64,000 bases of DNA, from positions 1-64,000 of the forward strand of contig NZ_CAURPW010000002.1 in the NCBI RefSeq assembly GCF_963526985.1. The letters are read 5' to 3'. The notes below the pieces were generated by a model. The model worked only from the letters and a program-made list of their open reading frames with translations. It made no database searches and was not told the origin of the DNA. The stretch is from an uncultured Campylobacter sp. Its GTDB lineage: Bacteria > Campylobacterota > Campylobacteria > Campylobacterales > Campylobacteraceae. Position 1 is the stretch's first letter; the number at the start of each line of letters is the position of its first letter. The position numbers and the translations under genes were made by a program. This document shows, one piece after another, positions 51,225 to 60,244 of the stretch.

Positions 51225-52013
51225 CTATCTCTTTAGACTATTTACGATCGAGAGCATATCGTCGCTCGTCGTGATCGCCTTTGAGTTTGCTTCGTACGCG
51301 CGCTGGCCAGTGATGAGGTCGGTCATCTCCTCGACGAGCTGGACGTTACTCATCTCTACAAATCCCTGCCTGATCGTACCCAGACCGTCCTGACCCGCCG
51401 TACCGACTACGACCTCGCCGCTAGAGCCAGTCGGCAGATAGAGGTTGTCGCCCATAGAGTGCAGGCCTGCCGGGTTGATAAAATTTGCTAGTTCGATGCG
51501 GCCTACCTGCGTCATCTCGGTATTGCCCGGCTGCAGCACGGAGACTGTGCCGTCGGTACCGACTGAAACCTGCGTGGCATCAGCCGGGATGGTCATCTGC
51601 GGCTGGAGCACGTATCCGTCGGAGTTTACGATCGTGCCCTCGCTATCTAGCTTAAAGGCGCCGTTTCTAGTATACGCCGTCGTACCGTCTGGAAGCTGCA
51701 CTTGGAAAAAGCCGTTACCCGCGATAACCATATCGAGGTTGTTACTCGTTTCTTTAAAATACCCTTGCGAAAATATCTTCGTTATCGCCGTCGGACGCGC
51801 GCCTAGACCCACCTCGATACCCGTTGGACTTTTCGTCGTGGCGCTGGTTGCCGTACCCGCATACTCCATGACCTGATACATCAGATCGGCAAACTCGGCG
51901 CGGTTTTTCTTGTAGCCGATGGTGTTTACGTTTGCGATGTTGTGCGACGTAACGTCGATCTGGGTTTGTTGGGCGATCATGCCGGTGGCGGCAGAATAAA
52001 TAGACCTCATCAT
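51225..52013 (-). CDS. flgG: Flagellar basal-body distal rod protein FlgG
   Basis: 262 residues, the usual FlgG length. It forms the distal rod of the flagellar motor. It has the N-terminal rod signature AATGMIAQQTQIDVTSHNIANVNTIGYKKNRAEF, here cited by its ends only: AATGMIAQQTQ and NTIGYKKNRAEF. The central D1 domain has GNGFFQVQLPDG and TRNGAF, and the C-terminal helix EEMTDLITGQRAYEANSK. It is downstream of flgG2 on the same strand, with a 580-bp spacer. The pair corresponds to Cj0698 and Cj0697 in C. jejuni. Confidence 0.97.
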   Translation of the reverse strand: MMRSIYSAATGMIAQQTQIDVTSHNIANVNTIGYKKNRAEFADLMYQVMEYAGTATSATTKSPTGIEVGLGARPTAITKIFSQGYFKETSNNLDMVIAGNGFFQVQLPDGTTAYTRNGAFKLDSEGTIVNSDGYVLQPQMTIPADATQVSVGTDGTVSVLQPGNTEMTQVGRIELANFINPAGLHSMGDNLYLPTGSSGEVVVGTAGQDGLGTIRQGFVEMSNVQLVEEMTDLITGQRAYEANSKAITTSDDMLSIVNSLKR

Positions 52014-52593
52014 TTTTCGTGTTTTCCTTTCTTAGCGCGTTGTATCTTGAGCGTATACTTCGTTGGTTTTTCCTCGGCTTCGGTTACGTATCGCATATAC
52101 GCACCCTCGCCTCGCAAAAAACCGCCTAGTCTCCATCTCAAGCTACTGCCACTTATCTTTATGTATCCAATAAACGGCTCATCGCTTTTTACCATTGCAA
52201 AATATATTCCAAATTTGCAGTCTTAAATTTTACGCTTTTGCATAAAACCGTCGCCGACTGTTTTATGTCTGGCGAACGTCCAAATTTTACAAATTCGGCG
52301 CGATTTCTCGCATTTCTTGGGTATTTAGCAAAAGGCGTTCCAAATTTTTGCAAATTTGGGAAAAACTGAAAATATTTTTGCGGAAGTATTTTAAAATAAA
52401 ATTTTGAGGGAAAATTAGAGTTGAAGCACCTGCGATCGTAAGCAAAAAAGCAAATTTAACATAGCTATAATAAGCAAAGTATTTTTAGATGATTTTTAAT
52501 GCTGTTGCAGTTTTTGCGACTGAGGCTAACCATGAAGGTTGCCGAAGAAGCAAAAACCAAACTCATTAAAAAGCACTAAAAAGACGCAGCTTA
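52014..52593. other. 580-bp spacer between flgG2 and flgG
   Basis: In C. jejuni flgG2 and flgG are near neighbours, so this space is unusual. A 61-codon minus frame (52010-52195) ends in the flgG start but is not convincing. The part 52466-52573 holds a promoter-like TATAAT and a nested inverted repeat described separately. The rest is AT-rich. Confidence 0.5.
52466..52573 (+). ncRNA. Candidate structured RNA or attenuator
   Basis: A TATAAT (52466-52471) is followed by three nested inverted pairs: TTTTTAATG (52493-52501) with CATTAAAAA (52564-52572); GTTTTTGC (52510-52517) with GCAAAAAC (52550-52557); and GGCTAACC (52524-52531) with GGTTGCC (52537-52543, one bulge). The arms occur in proper order for a single long hairpin with internal loops. 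It could be a small RNA on the plus strand or a terminator for minus-strand flgG2, whose stop lies 21 bp away. No family is recognised. Confidence 0.4.
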
Positions 52594-53406
52594 TTAGACT
52601 TTCGTATTGGCAAGCTTACTTATAGCTTCCTGATTAAGATCATCCATATGCGACGTCATCACCTTTTGATACATCTCGACAAAGCGTTGCGCCTCGATGA
52701 GTCCGACCATCTCGGTTACGGCGTTTACGTTAGATATTTGGGTGTATTTCCACGCGACCGCGTCTATCTCGCCGCCCACGTCTTCAAGCTCCTTTAAATT
52801 CGGCAAAACGTAGAGATTATCGCCCTCTTTGGTTAGATTACGTATCTCTTTTGGCTGCGCGATATAAAGTCTAGCTAGCGACTCCTCGTTTGAGTAGAGA
52901 TTGCCGTTTTTATCGGCGGAAAAGCGCTCGCCCTGCGGGATTTGAATGCCTTGAAAATTATTCGTAAAATAATCGCTCGGTAGCACCTTATAACCCTCTT
53001 TAGTTACCAAAAATCCGTCCTCGTCGAGATTAAACGAGCCGTTTTTAGTTAGGCGCACGTCGCCGGGCTTCACCTCGACTAGGAAAAACAGATCCTCTCG
53101 CTTCATCGCAAAGTCAAGGTCGTTGTTTGAAAATTTAAGCCCGCCCTGACTAAAATCCACGTATTGTTCCGAAATTTGCGGCACCCTGTCGATAGTTCTG
53201 TTTAGAAATTTCGCCGCGTCTTTCGTGTGATTTTCTATCGGCAACTCGTCGCGGTACTCTTTAAAAATCCTCTCAAAATCCCCCACTACGACGTCGTCGC
53301 GCTTAAAGCCGATGGTGTTTATGTTGGCAAGATTGTTTGCGATGACGTCCAGGCGGTTAAACTGCGTAACCATGGCGCCGGTTGCTTGGTAGTAGCCGTT
53401 ATTCAT
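52594..53406 (-). CDS. flgG2: Flagellar basal-body rod protein FlgG2/FlgF-like
   Basis: 270 residues. It has the rod-protein N-terminus GAMVTQFNRLDVIANNLANI then NTIGFKRDD, a central insertion with DRVPQISEQYVDFSQGG, the D1 segment RLTKNGSFNLDEDGF and the C-terminal helix NAVTEMVGLIEAQRFVEMYQKVM. It corresponds to the Campylobacter FlgG2 (Cj0697), equivalent to the proximal-rod FlgF of E. coli. It precedes flgG on the same strand. No sigma-54 or sigma-28 promoter could be matched confidently upstream. AAGGAAAAGTAA precedes the ATG. Confidence 0.93.
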   Translation of the reverse strand: MNNGYYQATGAMVTQFNRLDVIANNLANINTIGFKRDDVVVGDFERIFKEYRDELPIENHTKDAAKFLNRTIDRVPQISEQYVDFSQGGLKFSNNDLDFAMKREDLFFLVEVKPGDVRLTKNGSFNLDEDGFLVTKEGYKVLPSDYFTNNFQGIQIPQGERFSADKNGNLYSNEESLARLYIAQPKEIRNLTKEGDNLYVLPNLKELEDVGGEIDAVAWKYTQISNVNAVTEMVGLIEAQRFVEMYQKVMTSHMDDLNQEAISKLANTKV

Positions 53407-53771
53407 TTACTTTTCCTTATTAGTCTGTTTGTTCGGTAAGCGTCTTTGGATAGGCTTGCTAAATTTAGCTTGGCAAGCTGTGCGCCTAGCTTATGTAAAT
53501 TTTAGCCTCGCGCGTCCAAATCCGTCTTATTTTACCGCATTTGCTACTCAAAAAATCTAAGCGCTTATGGCGGCAAAGCCGTTTTGTCTATTCGTAAGCG
53601 ATTTAGCAACTATCGTTCCAAATTTAAATTCAGCTTTCGTATTTATGCCGTCTTTATAACTAAATTTAGGACAATGATTTAGGTAAGTTGATAGTAATCG
53701 TATCAAGTTTAAAGATATTCTTAGCACTTTGTGCTATAATCTGCCAAAAAATTTAAAACAAAGGACGAAAA
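53407..53771. other. 365-bp divergent spacer flgG2/htpG
   Basis: It contains upstream regions for flgG2 (-) and htpG (+). The htpG promoter and its palindrome are given separately. No other gene is seen. Confidence 0.5.
53721..53740 (+). promoter_or_regulatory. htpG promoter overlapped by a CIRCE-like palindrome
   Basis: A -10 TATAAT (53735-53740) lies 32 bp before the htpG ATG. It is overlapped by TTAGCAC (53721-53727) and GTGCTAT (53731-53737), a 6-bp inverted repeat with only 3 bp between. The half-sites match the HrcA CIRCE element, whose spacing is 9 bp. Confidence 0.55.
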
Positions 53772-55625
53772 ATGAGCGAAAAATTTGAATTTCAAACCGA
53801 GGTAAACGAGCTGTTAAATTTGATGATACACTCGCTTTACTCAAACAAAGAGATATTTTTGCGCGAGCTCATCTCAAACTCAAGCGATGCGCTAGATAAG
53901 CTAAACTACCTATGCCTCACGGACGACGCATACAAAAGTCTAAGCTACTCCCCGCGAATCGATATCAAAATAGATAAAGAAAAAAAGACGCTAACTATCA
54001 GCGATAACGGCATCGGCATGGATAAAGAGGAACTGATAAACAACCTCGGCACCATCGCTAGAAGCGGCACGAAGGGCTTTTTGGACAAGCTAAGCGGCCA
54101 AGCTAAAAAAGATAGCGCACTCATCGGACAGTTTGGCGTCGGGTTTTATTCGGCATTTATGGTTGCGGATAAGATCGAAGTCGTGAGCAAAAAGGCGCTT
54201 GGCGACGAGGCCTTCATGTGGAGTTCGGATGCGAAAACCTACGAAATCTCGCCCGCGCAAAAAGATAGCCACGGCACCTCGATCACGCTTTATCTAAAAG
54301 ATGGCGAGTTTGCCGAGTCCTACCGCATAGAAAACATCGTCAAAAAATACTCCAACCACATCCCGTATCCGATATTTGCGGATAAAGAAGAGTACGTGCC
54401 GCCTAAAGAGGGCGAAAAAGAGGGCTCGTACGAGACCAAAAACGTGCAGATAAATAAAGCCTCCGCGCTTTGGAAAATGAGTAAAAGCGCGCTAAAGGAC
54501 GCCGACTACAACGACTTTTATAAGCAAATCTCGCACGATAGCGAAGATCCGCTGCTTTGCGTGCACACCAAAGCCGAGGGCAAGATCGAGTACACTACCC
54601 TATTTTTCGTGCCGGCGTCAGAGCCGTTTGATCTATTTCGCGTGGATTATCAAAGCGGTGTGAAACTCTACGTCAAAAGCGTATTTATCAGCGACGACGC
54701 CAAAGAGATGCTACCGCCTTATCTTAGATTCGTCCGCGGTATCATCGACGTTGAGGACCTGCCGCTAAACGTCAGCCGCGAAATCCTACAAGAAAACAGC
54801 ATAATGCGCAGCGTAAAAGAGCAAAGCGTCAAGAAAATCCTGGGCGAACTAGCCAAGCTAAAAGAAAAAGATAGGGAAAAATACATCAAATTTTATAAAA
54901 TATTCGGCAAGGTGATCAAAGAGGGGCTTTACGGATTTAGCAGCGAAAAGGAGCAAATTTTAGACCTTTGCCTCTTTAAATCAAGCAAACGCGAGGGGCT
55001 AGTCAGCCTAAAAGAGTACAAAGACGCGATGAAAGAAGGTCAAAAATCTATCTACTACATCAGCGGAAACAACGAAACGATGCTAAGAAATTCGCCGCTT
55101 TTGGAGAGCTTTAAGGCTGAAGGCATAGAAGTGCTCATCATGGACGAGGAGATAGACTCTATCGTCATGCCGATGGTCCAAGACTACGACAAAACGCCGA
55201 TAAAAGCGGTAAATCACACCGATATCGACGCCGAGATCAAGCCTGAAAAAGACGAAGCCGACGAGGGTAAATTCGCCGCGCTGCTAGCTAAGATGAAAGA
55301 GATACTAAAAGACGAAGTCAAGGACGTGAAGCTAAGCTCGCGCTTAAGCGAAAGTGCCGCCGTCATAGTTTACGATAAAAACGATCCCGACTACGCTACG
55401 CAGATGATGCTAAAGCAGATGGGGCATAGTGCGGGTAAAATTTTGCCGATACTGGAGATAAATCCAAAGCACGAACTCTTTGAAAAGCTATCTCAAAACG
55501 AGGCGATGATTTATGACGCGGCGGAGCTGCTTTTAGATATGGCCAAGCTAAACGAAGGCGTCTCGATAGACGATCCATCGGCATTTAGCAAAAAACTAAC
55601 TAAAGTCTTGCTAAAAGCGATCTAA
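53772..55625 (+). CDS. htpG: Chaperone protein HtpG (Hsp90)
   Basis: 617 residues, the normal bacterial Hsp90 length. It has the N-terminal ATPase domain ([12 protein letters not shown], the [11 protein letters not shown] and [11 protein letters not shown] motifs, [11 protein letters not shown]), the middle domain ([33 protein letters not shown]) and the dimerisation domain. It is a monocistronic gene bounded by the palindromic promoter and an intrinsic terminator. Heat or stress control through the overlapping palindrome is plausible. ACAAAGGACGAAAA precedes the ATG. Confidence 0.98.
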   Translation: MSEKFEFQTEVNELLNLMIHSLYSNKEIFLRELISNSSDALDKLNYLCLTDDAYKSLSYSPRIDIKIDKEKKTLTISDNGIGMDKEELINNLGTIARSGTKGFLDKLSGQAKKDSALIGQFGVGFYSAFMVADKIEVVSKKALGDEAFMWSSDAKTYEISPAQKDSHGTSITLYLKDGEFAESYRIENIVKKYSNHIPYPIFADKEEYVPPKEGEKEGSYETKNVQINKASALWKMSKSALKDADYNDFYKQISHDSEDPLLCVHTKAEGKIEYTTLFFVPASEPFDLFRVDYQSGVKLYVKSVFISDDAKEMLPPYLRFVRGIIDVEDLPLNVSREILQENSIMRSVKEQSVKKILGELAKLKEKDREKYIKFYKIFGKVIKEGLYGFSSEKEQILDLCLFKSSKREGLVSLKEYKDAMKEGQKSIYYISGNNETMLRNSPLLESFKAEGIEVLIMDEEIDSIVMPMVQDYDKTPIKAVNHTDIDAEIKPEKDEADEGKFAALLAKMKEILKDEVKDVKLSSRLSESAAVIVYDKNDPDYATQMMLKQMGHSAGKILPILEINPKHELFEKLSQNEAMIYDAAELLLDMAKLNEGVSIDDPSAFSKKLTKVLLKAI

Positions 55626-55651
55626 ATTTAAGCCTTTTTGGGCTTAAATTT
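55624..55651 (+). terminator. Intrinsic terminator after htpG
   Basis: AAATTTAAGCC (55624-55634) pairs perfectly with GGCTTAAATTT (55641-55651) around a 6-base loop, followed by TATTT. It begins at the stop codon. Confidence 0.85.
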
Positions 55652-55839
55652 TATTTCGGTTCGGCGGCGGAGTTAAATTTGCCGCCGAGTTTTTAAGATA
55701 TCACTCCAATCTACATAGTAAAATCCGCTCGCCCTACCCTTAAATTTACGGCGTCAAATTTGACCTAAAAGACGCTTGTCATGCTCGCCGAATGCTAAAT
55801 TTGAAAAGGCTAGTAAGCTACATTTGCGTAATATTTGGT

Positions 55840-55845
55840 TATAAT
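55840..55845 (+). promoter_or_regulatory. -10 box for the PAS-domain gene
   Basis: TATAAT lies 23 bp before the chosen GTG start at 55869. It overlaps a possible TTG start at 55845, which argues against that upstream start. Confidence 0.6.
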
Positions 55846-55868
55846 TGCCAAAAAATTTAAGGTATAAA

Positions 55869-56375
55869 GTGAACGAGAGTAAAGAATATTTCGTAAAAGA
55901 AGAAGATTTTATCGTATCAAAAACCGATCTAAAGGGCAGAATAACCTACTGCAATCAGCCGTTTTTAAAGATCGTCGGCGCTACGCAAGAGCAGCTTTTA
56001 CACAAGCCGCACAACATCATCAGGCACCCCGATATGCCGCGCATCGTGTTTAAGCTGCTGTGGGAGCGTATCAAGGCAAAGCATGAAATCTTTGCATTCG
56101 TTAAGAACAAGAGCTTTGACGGCGGATTTTACTGGGTATTTGCTAACATTACGGCTTCGCTAGACGCTAACGGCGAGATCATCGGCTACTACTCCGTTCG
56201 CCGCAAACCAAACCCAAAGGGCGTCAAATTTATCGAGAGCGTATATAAGCAGCTGCTTGAGGCCGAAAAAAGCGGCGGCATGGAGGCTTCAGGCAAGCTG
56301 CTGGGGCAAATTTTAGCCGATGCGGATATCGGCTACGACGAGCTAGTGCATAAACTTCAGCGAGGATTGATTTAG
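55869..56375 (+). CDS. CetB/Aer-like PAS domain protein
   Basis: 168 residues from a GTG at 55869, behind AAGGTATAAA and matching the usual CetB length (about 165). It is one PAS domain with the Aer/CetB FAD-pocket signature: ITYCNQPFLKIVG, the NIIRHPDMPRIVF loop, and GGFYWVFANITASLDANGEIIGYYSVRR. A C-terminal helix (FIESVYKQLLEAEK) follows. In C. jejuni CetB binds flavin and signals energy status to the transducer CetA. No cetA-like gene is next to it; a 917-bp spacer follows. A role in energy taxis is an inference from the family. Confidence 0.85.
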   Translation: MNESKEYFVKEEDFIVSKTDLKGRITYCNQPFLKIVGATQEQLLHKPHNIIRHPDMPRIVFKLLWERIKAKHEIFAFVKNKSFDGGFYWVFANITASLDANGEIIGYYSVRRKPNPKGVKFIESVYKQLLEAEKSGGMEASGKLLGQILADADIGYDELVHKLQRGLI

Positions 56376-57292
56376 GCGTTGCAACCCATTTTGCGGACTT
56401 TATGAGTTTTAATAAATATGTAAAACGCCGCGACGCACGATTTACGCGTAAATTTCTCAAACGCCTTTGCCATCTATTGCGGTAAAAAACAGGCATAAAA
56501 GGCGTTTTATGAGTCCGTAAAATCAAAGCGCAAGAAAGACCTAAGACTATGCGTTAAGTTATGCCTTTGCCTATTAGCGCAAACGTGAAATTTTACCGCC
56601 CTTACCGTGATTCAAAACACCTTAGCCGCGCTCTACTAGCGCCGATTTTACAGGCTCATATGAGCCTAAACGGCTAATTCTAGGCCGTTTTACCAAACTA
56701 TGCCCGCGCTCAAAATAGCGCCTAAATAAAGCGTAAATTTACCACATTTGCAGATGGCAAGATAAGCTATGCAAAGGCGTCGCCGCTAGTAAAAACAGGC
56801 AAAAACGCAGACTGAGCAAGCGCCGTCTTGCCGCCGCTAAGGTAAGTCACCGTCAGCCTCGCCATTTTTAGAAATTTGCTGACTCACAAAAGCAGGTTTT
56901 GATAGCGCCTAAGATTACGTTTTACGTATTTGCTTAAAATTTTCCGCGAGAAAAAACCGAATCGCGCTTCTAGCTATAAGGATACTTTGGGCGCGCTACA
57001 AGCCGCAAATTTAGATTTATCACAGATTTTTACCGTATTTGCGAGGTTTTAGGGCTTCTTGCTTGTCCGGCAGGCTCATTTTGTTTAGTCCGGATTTTAG
57101 CGTCTTGCTAGCCAAGCCTTGACCCGACGAAACCGGGCGGTAAAGCTATGTCGCCGCGCTAATCGGTACGGTCGTTTTTGATCCGCCAAGCTACGGATTT
57201 AGACTTTTACCGTATTTGCACCGTTTTGCGCATCAAACCTAAGCATAGCCGCCCTAGACGCTTGGTTTATATTTCAGGCTTTATGTCCCGAT
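56376..57292. other. 917-bp spacer with degenerate repeats
   Basis: The largest gene-free stretch. A 15-bp word TTTTACCGTATTTGC occurs at 57028-57042 and 57205-57219, and a one-base-shorter variant, GTTTTACGTATTTGC, at 56919-56933; each is preceded by GATTA or GATTTA. There is also a nested inverted pair: CGGACT (56394-56399) and TAAAACGCC (56421-56429) with GGCGTTTTA (56501-56509) and AGTCCG (56512-56517). No ORF or tRNA is supported. Confidence 0.55.
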
Positions 57293-58369
57293 TTATTTTA
57301 TATTTTTTAATATTTCATTTATGATTTCTCGTGCGCCGCCATTTACTATTTGTCCGCCAAGCGCGCTTGAGACGGCATTTATATTCATGCTCTCTATTAG
57401 ACCTAAGGCCTCGCTAGCATCTATCTCTCCGCCTTTTTGAAAACAAAATTTAGCTAAATTTTGATCCACGAGAAATTTAGCGTTATAAACCTGATGGTTG
57501 TTTGCGGCGTACGGATAAGGCACGAATACGCTAGGCAGCGCGTTTGCCGCGAGTTCCCACAGCGTGCTGGCTCCCGCTCGGCTCACGGCGATATCGGCCT
57601 CGCGCATCTTTAGCTCGATCTTAGGATCAAAAGCAAAAAGCTCTAGCTCATCGCCGATGAAGCCGAGTTTATCGTATTGGGCGCGCAGACTTTCTAGCGA
57701 GTTTTTACCGCATTGATGTATGATTTTTATACCTTTTTGGCGTAGGTTTGGAGCCAAATTTAACGCTAGATTATTTATAGCAGCCGCGCCTTGCGAACCG
57801 CCTAGAAATATAATAGTTTTTAAATTTTCCCTAATGCGAGCCGTATCAAAAAACCTTTGCGAGACGGGATAACTAAAAATAGGCTTAAAATAAGAGCTAA
57901 AAAAGCCCTTTGCAAACGGTTTTAAAAGCTTATTTAAACTGCCGATCACGGCGTTTTGCTCGTGGATAAAAAGCGGCTTTCGCGAGATGATCGCCGCAAA
58001 TGCCGCAGGCGCAGCGCTATATCCGCCTACGCTTACCACGGCTTTTACGCCATGTTCTTTAAAAATTTTACGGCATTTAAACGCTAGTTTAAAAATATTT
58101 AATAATGCCGAAAATTTACCCAATCCCTTTTTATTTACCACTCCGCCGCTCGGTAAGAAAATTTTCTCGCTAAAGCTCGCGTCTTTTTCAAACCACATCT
58201 TATCCTGCCCACTGCTAGACCCGATAAATATCGTTCTCTCGCCCCGCGCTACGAGCTCCTCGTTTAGGGCTTTTGCGATGGCTAGATGTCCGCCGGTACC
58301 GCCGCCGCAGACCACTACGGCGCTACTGCGCGTATTGCCGACGGTTAAATTTAAGTTTTCGTTTTTCAT
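57293..58369 (-). CDS. murG: UDP-GlcNAc:lipid I transferase MurG
   Basis: 358 residues. It adds GlcNAc to lipid I to form lipid II at the inner face of the membrane. The N-terminal glycine-rich loop GGGTGGHLAIAKAL, the segments GGYSAAPAAFAA and HEQNAVIGSLNKLL, FLGGSQGAAAIN, and the UDP-sugar site AVSRAGASTLWELAAN with PSVFVPYPYAANNHQ are all present. It follows ftsW on the minus strand, as in many bacteria, but with a 438-bp spacer instead of close packing. Complete, with all catalytic motifs. Confidence 0.96.
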   Translation of the reverse strand: MKNENLNLTVGNTRSSAVVVCGGGTGGHLAIAKALNEELVARGERTIFIGSSSGQDKMWFEKDASFSEKIFLPSGGVVNKKGLGKFSALLNIFKLAFKCRKIFKEHGVKAVVSVGGYSAAPAAFAAIISRKPLFIHEQNAVIGSLNKLLKPFAKGFFSSYFKPIFSYPVSQRFFDTARIRENLKTIIFLGGSQGAAAINNLALNLAPNLRQKGIKIIHQCGKNSLESLRAQYDKLGFIGDELELFAFDPKIELKMREADIAVSRAGASTLWELAANALPSVFVPYPYAANNHQVYNAKFLVDQNLAKFCFQKGGEIDASEALGLIESMNINAVSSALGGQIVNGGAREIINEILKNIK

Positions 58370-58807
58370 TTTTTGCCTAATAAATTTAAGTAAAATCGGC
58401 GCAAAGGCCGTTTAAATTTCGCCCCAAAGTAGCGTAAATTTTACTGCCGCCTAGCAGCGATTTGCCACGGTAAATATACGGCGACGGATTTAGGCGGCGC
58501 AGTTTCGGCTAAATTTAAACGCAAATCGCCCGTTTAAACTCGCCTGACCCGCTAGATGCGGCAGGCGTTTACAATCTAAAAACCGGACGGTTGCCCGCTA
58601 TCCGAGTTTGCTCTTTAAAGCCTAGGTTTTAGATCTTTTGCTAGGACGCCGCGTAAATTTACTAGATTTTCCGAGGTAAAAGCCGCTTTTGCAGCTAAAT
58701 TTAGCCGCAAACAAACCGTCTAGCCAAAAGCCGAGTCTAGCTAGAAAACCTACCGGCAAAGTGGGCAAATCTCCCGTTTTATCGCCAAGCTAAATTTAGG
58801 CTAAAAC
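58370..58807. other. 438-bp spacer between ftsW and murG
   Basis: It has many AAATTT words, a GCCGCCTAG motif near 58447, and no ORF with a ribosome site. ftsW and murG are normally adjacent, so the distance is notable. Confidence 0.5.
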
Positions 58808-59968
58808 CTAGTCTTTGACCTTTTTACTAACCGACAGCACCATACCGATACCGATGCAAAGCGCTAAAATGGAGCTTCCGCCGTAGCTTAGAAACGGTAC
58901 GGCGATGCCTTTGATCGGCGTGATAGAGGTGATGCCGTAGGAGTTCATCAAAAACGAAAATGAGATGAGAAGCCCCACGCCTAACGTAAAAAGATGATAG
59001 ACTTTATTTTCTACCTTAGCAGATACGCGAAATATCCTATAAAGCAAAAATACTATCACTCCCGTTATGACAAAAATCCCAAGCACCCCGATCTCCTCGG
59101 CGATACCGGCTAGCACGAAGTCGGTGTGAACCTCGCTCAAAAATCCCAGCTTAAACACGCCCGCGCCCAGCCCCTCGCCGAAAAATCCGCCGTGCTTTAT
59201 CGCATTTAGCGAGTGCGAAATCTGATACGCTTCGCCCGTATCCTCAACGCGCAATGCCGCAGCCATCCCGTCGGGTAAGATGGATAGGACCATATTTTGT
59301 ATCGTTCCCCACCATGATTTTATACGAGCTATCCTGTGTTCTGACGTGACGATAGCGATACTAGCCAGCATAACCGCTAGCCCTATACCGATGGCAAATA
59401 ATCTAAAACTGGTACCGGCAAAAAACATCATCACCGCAAGCGTAAGAGCTAAAACTACGACTTGGCCTAGGTCGTTTTGAAGTATGGCGATGAGGTAAAC
59501 AGCCACCAAAAATAAAAAAAGATAGGGCAAGATAAGCCCGAATTCTTCCTTTAGGCTCTTTTTCGTGCCGTCAATCTTTCGCGTAAAACTCCACGCTAGA
59601 AAATAAACAAAGCCGATCTTAAAAAACTCCACAGGCGCTAGAGAAAATCCCGGCAAGCGTATCCAGCGCTTAGCGCCGCCAGCATCGGTAACTAGCGAGC
59701 TAGGCAGGGCATGCATCGCGCCCATGGCTATAGCGCAAAAACCAAAAAGGCAAAATCCTATCCAAACCAAAGATTTATCGGGATCTAGGCGCGAAATGCC
59801 CCACATCAAAAATATCCCTATGACGCCGACTGCTAGCTGTCTAACGAAAAAATGATAAGGCTCGTAGTTAAAGTAAAGCACCGTAAAAACCGGCAAGGAG
59901 AGCGAAAACACCGCGCTAACCGCAATCAGCGCGACGCAGGAAAAAAATATGCACTTATCTACTTGCAC
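58808..59968 (-). CDS. ftsW: FtsW/RodA/SpoVE family peptidoglycan polymerase
   Basis: 386 residues with about 10 transmembrane helices, a SEDS glycosyltransferase that polymerises lipid II. Segments: AKRWIRLPGFSLAPVEFFKIGFVYFLAW with the conserved central motif (given by ends: AKRWIRLPG and EFFKIGFVYFL), ILQNDLGQVVVLALTLAVM with the catalytic Asp, SLNAIKHGGFFGEGLGAG, HTDFVLAGIAEEIGVLG and PIKGIAVPFLSYGGSSILAL. Its position upstream of murG supports FtsW rather than RodA. AAAAGGACGGC precedes the ATG. Confidence 0.93.
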   Translation of the reverse strand: MQVDKCIFFSCVALIAVSAVFSLSLPVFTVLYFNYEPYHFFVRQLAVGVIGIFLMWGISRLDPDKSLVWIGFCLFGFCAIAMGAMHALPSSLVTDAGGAKRWIRLPGFSLAPVEFFKIGFVYFLAWSFTRKIDGTKKSLKEEFGLILPYLFLFLVAVYLIAILQNDLGQVVVLALTLAVMMFFAGTSFRLFAIGIGLAVMLASIAIVTSEHRIARIKSWWGTIQNMVLSILPDGMAAALRVEDTGEAYQISHSLNAIKHGGFFGEGLGAGVFKLGFLSEVHTDFVLAGIAEEIGVLGIFVITGVIVFLLYRIFRVSAKVENKVYHLFTLGVGLLISFSFLMNSYGITSITPIKGIAVPFLSYGGSSILALCIGIGMVLSVSKKVKD

Positions 59969-60179
59969 CGCCGTCCTTTTCGTAAAATTTAAGCGGTGAT
60001 TTTACTTAATCGCCGCTTACAAATAAGTTAATTCATAAGCTCAAATTTAGCCGTCGCCGCTTTCGTCCTATTTTATTTTTATATTTAAATTTTAGTCGCA
60101 TGCGCCGCTAAAAGATAAATACAAATTTATCTAAATTTTAAAATTATATTGTTTATAAACGCGTATTAAGCAAATAAAA

Positions 60180-60196
60180 TATAATATTCCGAATAT
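60180..60196 (+). promoter_or_regulatory. -10 and palindrome of the TonB receptor gene
   Basis: TATAAT (60180-60185) is overlapped by the perfect palindrome ATATTC-c-GAATAT (60184-60196). It lies in an extremely AT-rich stretch 60 bp before the ATG. Placement suits an iron-responsive repressor site, though it is not a consensus Fur box. Confidence 0.45.
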
Positions 60197-60244
60197 AAAA
60201 ATATAAAATAAAATATTTTTATAAAATTTTAATAAGGAGTATAA

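Noticed and set aside
52010..52195. 61-codon minus-strand frame overlapping the flgG start (ATGA)
   Set aside because: The overlap with flgG looks like coupling, but the protein is unrecognised and has no clear ribosome site; the evidence is too weak to list it as a gene.
52499..52579. 26-codon plus-strand mini-ORF within the candidate structured RNA
   Set aside because: Lacks a ribosome site and its sequence is explained by the inverted-repeat structure; not enough for a peptide gene.
55845..55868. Upstream TTG start for the PAS-domain protein
   Set aside because: It overlaps the TATAAT promoter element and has no ribosome site, whereas GTG at 55869 has one and gives the family length.
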